Source: Ignavibacteriales bacterium (GTDB lineage: Bacteria; Bacteroidota; Ignavibacteria; UBA10030; SZUA-254). From it: a DNA stretch of 5,277 bases. How positions within the stretch are numbered: the first letter of the stretch is position 1; each line of letters opens with the position of its first letter. Of this stretch, positions 1 through 5,277 are shown piece after piece. The DNA lies in assembly GCA_016207985.1 (NCBI GenBank), contig JACQYX010000058.1, positions 1 through 5,277 of the forward strand. The letters run 5' to 3'. Both the position numbers and the translations under genes were made by a program. The notes under the pieces were generated by a model. The model was not told where the DNA came from. It made no database searches and was given only the letters and a program-made list of their open reading frames with translations.

Positions 1-2837
1 ACAGCTTCGCTCTCTTCACCTTTCGCATCGTACCACTGAAAAATCCAAGCTTCACTATCTTCTGCCTTCTTTATCGTCGTTAAGACGAGATTTTCAGGCT
101 GCAATTGAATGAATGAATGCGATGCCGGAAGCTTTCCTTTGTGTTTGTCACTTACAATTGCAAGAGGCGGATAGTTATACTCATATCCTCTTCGGATTGT
201 TTGCGTTCTTTGCCACGATCCGGCATGTGGATAAAGTGCATATTGGATAGAGTGCTTTCCTCTATCTGCCGTCGGGTCGGGCCAAACAGGCGAGCGAAGA
301 AGTGAAAGTCGCATAACGTTTCCCTTAATATCATAACCATATTTGGAATTGTTCAATAAACTCACGCCTAAATCTTCCTGTGAAAGATCAGCCCATCGCT
401 GAGCGGGAACCTCGACCTTCGCACTATCCCAGCTATCACGCCACTGGGTTGAGCGTTGGATTGTTCCATAGGGAATTTCGTAAGTTGCAACCGTGCTATT
501 TACTGTTACAGGAAATGCGACCTTGAGCATTGTTTTCTCTTCCCACCAATCGACGTCGGTCTTGAAATCGATATAATCTATTCCATCATATAAAATTATT
601 TCCTGAATGAAGAAGGTGCTTGGATAATCCTGTGTCGGTGCTTCTTTCTTCACGCCCGGTTTCAGGTAATCTCGAGTGATGCGAATTGTCGCACGTACTG
701 GACCATTCTCTACTACCTCAATCATACGAAGTGTTGTGGGAAATTTTACACCCGTCAATCCGATATTCCACGCATCCCATGCCGAAGGTTTGTCCTCGAG
801 CATTTGAAGCTCATTACCATGCCCAGCTAAAATTTCCTTTCTATTTCGCTTATCGATTATACTTTTTACCTCTCCACTCATTTCATCAATAGCAAGAGAG
901 AAGAATTCATTTTCGAGCGAAATAAGAATCGGTTCTCCTTTTTTAATCATTGATGTATTGACAAGCTTCGAAAGATGAGTGAGAGACTTTTTCAGCTCGA
1001 ACGATCCAATCTCATCGGATTGTTTGTATCGCTCTGGTGCATCTACATACACTTCACGTATGCTTGAGCCTGGAAGAATATCATGAAACTGATTGAATAG
1101 TACATGTTTCCACGCTTCTTCGATATCAGCATTGTTATATCGACCACCGAACATTGCCGATAGAGAAGAAAATTTCTCAGCATTCGTCAGAAGAACTTCA
1201 CTCTTGTGGTTCCATTCTTTCCCCTTCGCCTGTGTAGTATATGTTCCCTGATGATACTCAAGGTATAGCTCATCTTTCCAAACCGGAATCGTTGAAAGAT
1301 TTTGTGTTTTCAGCCAATCGAGGTATTGTGTTGTTGTACCGTATTCAATTGAAGGATAGATATCGAGCGTCTTGAGATGCTCGATGCGGTCAATCATATC
1401 GTCGGACGGTCCACCGCCGTGATCTCCAACACCGAAGAGGATCATCATCTTCGTGAAGCCGGTGTTCGCATCGAATTGCCGCACCCAATCCACAAGGCGG
1501 TAAGGATCGTCAACAGTGTTCACATAATCGAACGGGAAATAACTTAAAACTCTTGAGCCATCAGGGCTTTCCCACCAAAATACACGGTGAGGGAACACGT
1601 TAGTCTCATTCCAGCCGATCTTCTGAGTAATAAATGCATCGATACCGGCATTGATATAAAACTGCGGCATATTCCAATTATAGCCGAACGAATCGGGATT
1701 CCAGCCAATTTTTACATCCACACCAAATTTTTCTTTGAAGTATCGCTTAGCGTAAAGTAAGTGTCTCATCCAAGCTTCGCCGCTCGGTAGATTGCAATCC
1801 GGTTCAATCCACATACCGCCGATTATTTCCCAGCGGCCGTCTTTCACACGCGGAATCATTCGCTTGAAGACATCCGGATAAAGTTGTTCCATCCAATCAT
1901 AATAAGCGGCAGAGCTTTGTGTATAAGTGAAATCGGGGCGTGAGTCCATCATGTTGAGCACAGAAGTAAACGTGTTCTTGCAGACCTCGATTGTTTCTCG
2001 CTCACGCCATAACCACGCAGCATCGATATGGGCATTAGCATCGAAGAATAGTGTATACCGTTTCGCAAAATCCCCGACTGGTTTCAGTTGAGGACGCACT
2101 TTATCAAGAGACGCTACAAACTTCTCTAATGAGCCAAGAGCCAAGGATCGCACATCGACTTCATCCGCTAATTTTTGAAGAAGATTGTTTAATCGGATTT
2201 TCTCTTCACGATCCATCACCGATTTATCTATTCCCGGGTCTTGTTTCCTTCGTGCATTCGTTTGATATGTGTCGAAACTCAAGAGTTTTTGTCCAACACG
2301 CAGACTTGTAGAAAAATCCTTAACTAATCTATTAACCTCCTTCGATTTTTCAGATTCGATTTCAGCACGAATAAGTCGTAATGGTCCACCAGTGTTGATT
2401 GCTTTAATGGCTATTACAAATTTTTGACCCGGTTTCGCATCTTTCGTCAACTCGAACTCACCATCCCACGGAAAATATCCTTTCCCCTCACCATTAACCC
2501 AAAGGTAACCGTAATCATCGACCGATACTGAGAGTTTTATAGTACCGCTGACCGGTTGGCCAAGGATCTGTCTCGGTAAAACGATCTCTTTCCTAATCCA
2601 ACATGAATCTAAGGTCAATCGCTGATTGAGTTTTATTGATGTCCATTTTGAGTCGTCAAATCCTGACTTTGTTGGATCACCTGATATTGGCTGCTTCAGA
2701 TCCGAACTTGCTCTCCAGTCGTTGAACGACACCGCACACAGTGAATCAAGCGTTTGAACAAGATTGTCAACATTTGACTGTGCAAACAGTGTAAAATGCG
2801 AAATGCAAAATGCAAAAATTAAAATTAAAGTTTTCAT
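1..2837 (-). CDS. Secreted GH38 alpha-mannosidase (3' end outside window)
   Basis: This is a retaining, metal-dependent exo-alpha-mannosidase of glycoside hydrolase family 38, predicted to be exported. The frame is open for 945 codons and runs off the left edge. Residues 1-20 form a signal peptide (Lys2, hydrophobic core, then LFAQ-S) with no lipobox. Residues about 58-150 look like a galactose-binding-type beta-sandwich (FDDSKW at 60-65, DDYGYLWVNG at 107-116). A helical linker follows, then the catalytic domain from about 262: NAHIDAAW with H270 and D272 as expected zinc ligands, WNPDSFG with D382 as expected nucleophile and ligand, GDHGGGP at 471-477, EYHQGTYTT at 527-535, and QFHDILPGSS with H585 as the last expected metal ligand. 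The C-terminal beta-rich domain starts near 641 and includes WDAWN at 687-691. ATG at 2837 is preceded by a good AAGGAA. All core residues are present, so it should be active. Linkage preference (alpha-1,2, -1,3 or -1,6) and substrate cannot be read. Family assignment is very secure; export is likely. Confidence 0.95.
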   Translation of the reverse strand, partial: MKTLILIFAFCISHFTLFAQSNVDNLVQTLDSLCAVSFNDWRASSDLKQPISGDPTKSGFDDSKWTSIKLNQRLTLDSCWIRKEIVLPRQILGQPVSGTIKLSVSVDDYGYLWVNGEGKGYFPWDGEFELTKDAKPGQKFVIAIKAINTGGPLRLIRAEIESEKSKEVNRLVKDFSTSLRVGQKLLSFDTYQTNARRKQDPGIDKSVMDREEKIRLNNLLQKLADEVDVRSLALGSLEKFVASLDKVRPQLKPVGDFAKRYTLFFDANAHIDAAWLWRERETIEVCKNTFTSVLNMMDSRPDFTYTQSSAAYYDWMEQLYPDVFKRMIPRVKDGRWEIIGGMWIEPDCNLPSGEAWMRHLLYAKRYFKEKFGVDVKIGWNPDSFGYNWNMPQFYINAGIDAFITQKIGWNETNVFPHRVFWWESPDGSRVLSYFPFDYVNTVDDPYRLVDWVRQFDANTGFTKMMILFGVGDHGGGPSDDMIDRIEHLKTLDIYPSIEYGTTTQYLDWLKTQNLSTIPVWKDELYLEYHQGTYTTQAKGKEWNHKSEVLLTNAEKFSSLSAMFGGRYNNADIEEAWKHVLFNQFHDILPGSSIREVYVDAPERYKQSDEIGSFELKKSLTHLSKLVNTSMIKKGEPILISLENEFFSLAIDEMSGEVKSIIDKRNRKEILAGHGNELQMLEDKPSAWDAWNIGLTGVKFPTTLRMIEVVENGPVRATIRITRDYLKPGVKKEAPTQDYPSTFFIQEIILYDGIDYIDFKTDVDWWEEKTMLKVAFPVTVNSTVATYEIPYGTIQRSTQWRDSWDSAKVEVPAQRWADLSQEDLGVSLLNNSKYGYDIKGNVMRLSLLRSPVWPDPTADRGKHSIQYALYPHAGSWQRTQTIRRGYEYNYPPLAIVSDKHKGKLPASHSFIQLQPENLVLTTIKKAEDSEAWIFQWYDAKGEESEA
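2791..2818 (-). repeat. Imperfect heptamer tandem repeat inside signal-peptide codons
   Basis: On the plus strand this reads as four consecutive heptamers: gtaaaat, gcgaaat, gcaaaat, gcaaaaa. The two middle units differ at one base and the outer ones at one or two bases from the consensus gcaaaat. The repeat encodes part of the hydrophobic core of the GH38 signal peptide (about residues 7-16). Because the unit length is not a multiple of three, gain or loss of one copy would shift the frame. At this copy number it may simply reflect AT-rich hydrophobic codons. Confidence 0.5.
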
Positions 2838-2895
2838 AATATTTTCCTTATATTTTTAAAAATACATTTGATATCGACATACAATTAAAAATTTC
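2838..2895 (-). other. 58-base AT-rich gap before the mannosidase gene
   Basis: This is the longest non-coding gap in the window. It separates the stop of the TPR membrane protein from the mannosidase start. It is very AT-rich and contains a perfect 14-base palindrome (TATTTTTAAAAATA, 2851-2864) just upstream of the ribosome binding site. There is no GC-rich stem followed by a T-run, so no terminator is visible and read-through from the upstream gene is likely. A weak promoter could be hidden here, but I cannot identify convincing -35/-10 or Bacteroidota-type -33/-7 elements. Confidence 0.4.
2844..2849 (-). promoter_or_regulatory. Shine-Dalgarno for the GH38 gene
   Basis: On the minus strand, AAGGAA lies six bases before the ATG at 2837. 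This is the only clear Shine-Dalgarno-like sequence in the window. It supports 2837 as the start, which also places the signal peptide exactly at the N-terminus. Confidence 0.65.
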
Positions 2896-4908
2896 TTATT
2901 TCAAAGACTCCAATATCTTTCGGATTTCATCTGCGTTGGAGGCTTGAGGTTTCAACTCTAAATATCTCTTTAAATTTATGCGGGCATTCGGATGATCGTT
3001 AAGGTTATTGTAGCAGATACCAGCCCCGAGATACGCATCGGCATAAGCGGGATCGAGAGTCAAAGCACGAAGAAAATGATGCAAAGCTTTCTGTTGTTCT
3101 TCTCCCGCATTCAATATTGCAATACCCATTGTGTAGTGGGCAGCAGCGGACCCCGGATTCAATCGCAACGAATTTTCCATCAAAGAAATCGTTTCTTTAT
3201 AACGTCCCTCTTTAATTCGGGTATTTCCGAGATTTAAATATACCTCCCATTGGGTTGATCCTTTTGCCACTGCCTTTTCAAGGATGCATGTTTCATTCAC
3301 CCGATCTCCTACAAGGCTGTAGATATACGCCAAGCTGCCCATTATCTGTGTATTACTCGAATCGATTGAAAGATATTTATTGAAATTGTCAATAGCAAGT
3401 TCTGCGTTTTGCTTTCCACGATAATAAATACCTAATTCTTCATAGGCTGATTTCATTGCCTCGCTTGTCCATAGTCGATCATCGGGCAACATTGAAAACC
3501 TTGAAACATACATTTCTTCATTAGCATTCAAATAAATCCAAGATACCGAGTGAAGCATTGTGATCATAGTAATCATTACTAAAATCCGATGGCGTATTGT
3601 ATCATTGATCGATGATCGGATCAAAATGAAAACAGCACTTATAATAATCCCAACATTAAATGGAGAAAGTAAATCCCAATCACGACTCATTCCAATCCTG
3701 AAATTGATCACAGCGGTAAAAACAAATCCACGTAATGCAATAATCAATAGAAACGGCAAACTATGTTTCATTTTCTCAAGTTTTATCAACTTACTTCCGA
3801 GAGTTATGAGCACTATTAGTAAGGCGAAAGGCGAAAATAAAATCTGCAGATTGATGATGTTTAACAAATGCCATACTGATAATGCAGAGTAACCGTCATT
3901 TGCCTTCAAAGAGATAAATCTTCTCTCGTTTTCAAATAAATGCTGTAAAAAAATATCATAAGAATATCCACAAATCCATAATATTAGAACGATGGTTCCA
4001 ACAAGAAAAAGCAACGATCGACCAATTTCGTTTGAATGACCATTTCGATAACTGTGATAAAATAATACCACGACAGCCGGCGTCATGCAAATCATCCCGA
4101 AATGACTTGTGAATAAAATTCCGAAAAGGATCGACGGGATCACCAATGAAAATTTACCATCTAAATTCTTCATACTACTCCATATGAAGGAAAGCATAAC
4201 GAGATAAACCAACGGATAATTTTCAACATAGCCAAAGAAAAGCTGTGATGTCCCCGAGACAAACAGAAAGAGAAAGACAAGAACGCGATCCGACATTTCA
4301 GATGCAATCTGCCGTGCTAAAATTACAAGCATAAATATCGATCCCGCACTGAAGAGTATGTTTACAACTTGAACGGCAAATTCTTCTGTAATATTAATGT
4401 TATAATGCTGAAATAGCTGCCATACTTTCCAGATAATAAAAAATGGTAACGGTTCATTCCGAAAAAAATATGTTTCGCTCGGACCGTGGACATACGGCAA
4501 CGTTCTCAGGAGCAGATAGCCATCTCCCATAAGAAATATTCGTTCCCGTCCAAGCCATAATATTGCATACAGTACCATGATACCGAGAACGATAATAAAT
4601 GTTCTCGTGGGTTTTGGTTTTCCATAATACGATGGAAGAAGGCTTTCTAAATAAGAGAGAATTTTCTGCTGTACCGATGGAAGCAGAGCCATCCCCATAA
4701 GAAATAGAATTAAAACTTGAAATATAACGGAGAAAAAAGCGAGAGCATTGAATCCCCAATTTAACGATGATGGCTGCAATGCAGCCCATATATGCAGAAT
4801 TACGATAATCGATCCAAGGATAATAAAAATCCGATAGAACTTCGAATCATTTTTAGTGTCCCACACTCCCAACGAAATATTTTTTTTAGAATTGTTAGTA
4901 ATCATCAT
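2896..4908 (-). CDS. Polytopic membrane protein, GT-C-like, with C-terminal TPRs
   Basis: A 670-residue inner-membrane protein, probably a GT-C-type glycosyltransferase that uses a lipid-linked sugar, although activity is inferred. About 11-13 hydrophobic segments lie between residues 24 and 460 (for example 24-45, 53-76, 102-119, 176-198, 209-226, 255-286, 297-314, 348-370, 384-402, 418-431, 440-460). The loop after the third segment carries MGDGYLLLRTLPY with D129, placed like the acidic residue in the first outer loop of GT-C enzymes, followed by NEPLPFF at 151-157. Other distinctive motifs are FGYVENYP (225-232) and SRDWDLLSPF (408-417). Residues about 485-654 form some five TPRs, seen in NLGNTRIKEGRYKE (559-572) and in repeated ends such as LSIDSSN, LRLNPGS, LTLDPAY and LELKPQA. 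The start at 4908 lies 3 bases after the preceding stop with no Shine-Dalgarno, suggesting translational coupling; Met2 at 4905 is an equal alternative. The gene looks more AT-rich than the mannosidase gene. Eukaryotic TMTC proteins share this domain order. Donor and acceptor are unknown. Confidence 0.85.
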   Translation of the reverse strand: MMITNNSKKNISLGVWDTKNDSKFYRIFIILGSIIVILHIWAALQPSSLNWGFNALAFFSVIFQVLILFLMGMALLPSVQQKILSYLESLLPSYYGKPKPTRTFIIVLGIMVLYAILWLGRERIFLMGDGYLLLRTLPYVHGPSETYFFRNEPLPFFIIWKVWQLFQHYNINITEEFAVQVVNILFSAGSIFMLVILARQIASEMSDRVLVFLFLFVSGTSQLFFGYVENYPLVYLVMLSFIWSSMKNLDGKFSLVIPSILFGILFTSHFGMICMTPAVVVLFYHSYRNGHSNEIGRSLLFLVGTIVLILWICGYSYDIFLQHLFENERRFISLKANDGYSALSVWHLLNIINLQILFSPFALLIVLITLGSKLIKLEKMKHSLPFLLIIALRGFVFTAVINFRIGMSRDWDLLSPFNVGIIISAVFILIRSSINDTIRHRILVMITMITMLHSVSWIYLNANEEMYVSRFSMLPDDRLWTSEAMKSAYEELGIYYRGKQNAELAIDNFNKYLSIDSSNTQIMGSLAYIYSLVGDRVNETCILEKAVAKGSTQWEVYLNLGNTRIKEGRYKETISLMENSLRLNPGSAAAHYTMGIAILNAGEEQQKALHHFLRALTLDPAYADAYLGAGICYNNLNDHPNARINLKRYLELKPQASNADEIRKILESLK

Positions 4909-4917
4909 TCATCATTG
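4905..4917 (-). promoter_or_regulatory. Stop-start junction, probable translational coupling
   Basis: On the minus strand the junction reads CAATGATGAATGATG (4917-4903). The TGA of the small ORF is at 4914-4912, an adjacent out-of-frame TGA follows, and the tandem start codons of the 670-residue protein are at 4908 and 4905. No Shine-Dalgarno sequence precedes these starts, so ribosomes ending the small ORF are the likely source of initiation on the large gene. Confidence 0.5.
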
Positions 4918-5046
4918 TGCAGATTGAATAAGCTGCATAACAAAGTGCCTGTGAGGATTTCCCGGATCAAGCTCAAGAAACCGACCAAGATATAGTTTCA
5001 TGCGTTCAACATCTTTAATTTCCTTAGATAAAGAATTCACAGTCAT
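4912..5046 (-). CDS. 44-residue hypothetical protein resembling a TPR tail
   Basis: A short ORF of 44 codons plus stop fills the space between the beta-barrel gene and the TPR membrane protein. It is predicted to form two helices, about residues 6-26 and 31-43, joined by a LELDPGNPH turn typical of the end of a TPR. That part resembles the end of the downstream protein: LGRFLELDPGNP against LKRYLELKPQAS, each followed by a short amphipathic helix. There is no signal peptide or membrane segment. The ATG at 5046 has only a weak G-run upstream; a GTG at 5067 would add seven residues. The frame is closed by a TGA inside the beta-barrel gene, so it is not an extension of that gene. Its stop and the next start are packed into TGATGAATGATG, which is what a coupled real gene would look like. 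It could also be a remnant of a larger TPR gene. I do not recognise it as a named family. Confidence 0.5.
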   Translation of the reverse strand: MTVNSLSKEIKDVERMKLYLGRFLELDPGNPHRHFVMQLIQSAQ

Positions 5047-5078
5047 AGTAGTTTTATTATCCCCCACAATTTGTAAAT

Positions 5079-5277
5079 CTAAAATAAAAAGAGATGAATC
5101 CCCAATACAACTCGAATCCCGCCGAAATCACCATACAGCTCTTTTCGCTCCGAGCGGCGGTAATCGTATATTACATCGGCAAATGCTGAAAGATGTCCCT
5201 CCTCCTCAAGCGGTTGCTCGATGCCAATTCCACCATAGTAACCGATTTTCCTATCGCCTTCAACTGTTGTTTCCACC
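5079..5277 (-). CDS. C-terminal end of an outer-membrane beta-barrel-like protein (5' end outside window)
   Basis: Only the last 65 or so residues are visible, ending at a TAG at 5081-5079. They show three amphipathic beta-strand-like stretches with alternating hydrophobic and polar residues and many aromatics and glycines: RKIGYYGGIGIEQPL, GHLSAFADVIYDYRR and GDFGGIRVVLGIHLFLF. The chain ends in Phe with hydrophobic residues at alternate positions, the usual signal for recognition by the BAM complex. It is therefore probably a small outer-membrane barrel protein of the porin/OmpA-like or OMP_b-brl type. A GTG at 5276 could serve as a start but would leave only a fragment of a barrel, so the gene very likely begins upstream of the window. 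It ends 32 bases before the small ORF on the same strand, consistent with co-transcription. The specific family cannot be determined from this piece. Confidence 0.65.
   Translation of the reverse strand, partial: VETTVEGDRKIGYYGGIGIEQPLEEEGHLSAFADVIYDYRRSERKELYGDFGGIRVVLGIHLFLF

Noticed and set aside
117..892. Short ORFs on both strands (117-305, 152-340, 686-892)
   Set aside because: All lie within the continuous GH38 reading frame and have no independent support.
2051..2311. Plus-strand 86-codon ORF
   Set aside because: It is antisense to the linker before the GH38 catalytic domain and is a shadow of that coding sequence.
2803..2837. Lipoprotein signal at Cys11 of the mannosidase
   Set aside because: The residues before Cys11 are FAF, which does not match the lipobox, and a typical cleavage region follows later at LFAQ-S, so an ordinary signal peptide fits better.
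2838..2895. Rho-independent terminator after the TPR membrane protein
   Set aside because: The only inverted repeat is pure AT, has no loop and is not followed by a distinct T-run, so it would not form a stable terminator hairpin.
3560..3892. Plus-strand 110-codon ORF
   Set aside because: It lies fully antisense to the membrane region of the 670-residue protein, and its Ile/Lys/Arg/Asn-rich translation is what antisense of hydrophobic codons gives. No domain or ribosome binding site is visible.
4454..4789. Minus-strand 111-codon ORF in another frame
   Set aside because: It overlaps the N-terminal membrane segments of the well-supported 670-residue protein in a shifted frame and shows no recognisable features.
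5079..5276. GTG at 5276 as a true start of a 65-residue protein
   Set aside because: The protein begins mid-way through a strand-rich region with no signal peptide, whereas outer-membrane barrels need one. The gene much more likely begins outside the window.

Overview
The window is about 5.3 kb of protein-coding DNA read entirely from the minus strand, with almost no intergenic space. It carries two large genes, one very small gene and the tail of a fourth. Several traits point to a Gram-negative bacterium of the Bacteroidota/Chlorobiota (FCB) group, possibly Ignavibacteria-like. These are moderate to low GC, weak or absent Shine-Dalgarno signals on two of the three visible starts, an outer-membrane beta-barrel C-terminus ending in Phe, a signal peptide ending in Phe-Ala-Gln, and a large polytopic membrane protein with C-terminal TPRs. 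This placement is inference; no rRNA or marker gene is present.

Layout in the direction of transcription (right to left): (1) 5277-5079, the last 65 residues of an outer-membrane beta-barrel-like protein; (2) 5046-4912, a 44-codon ORF that resembles the last helices of a TPR domain; (3) 4908-2896, a 670-residue protein with a GT-C-like multi-spanning membrane region followed by about five TPRs, starting only 3 bases after the stop of (2); (4) 2837-1, a secreted family GH38 alpha-mannosidase whose 3' end lies outside the window. The mannosidase frame is open without interruption for 945 codons, so the left half of the window is one gene. The gaps are 32, 3 and 58 bases, which fits a single operon, though the 58-base gap could hold a separate promoter.

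The suggestive point is the pairing of (3) and (4). A polytopic GT-C-type membrane region fused to TPRs is the architecture of the eukaryotic TMTC O-mannosyltransferases. Here such a protein lies directly upstream of an exported enzyme of a family that removes alpha-mannose. A module that adds and trims mannose on exported proteins is a reasonable hypothesis, but neither the donor nor the acceptor can be read from the sequence. Scavenging of environmental alpha-mannosides by the GH38 enzyme, with an unrelated membrane neighbour, is the simpler alternative.

No RNA genes, CRISPR arrays, insertion sequences, attachment sites or convincing rho-independent terminators were seen.
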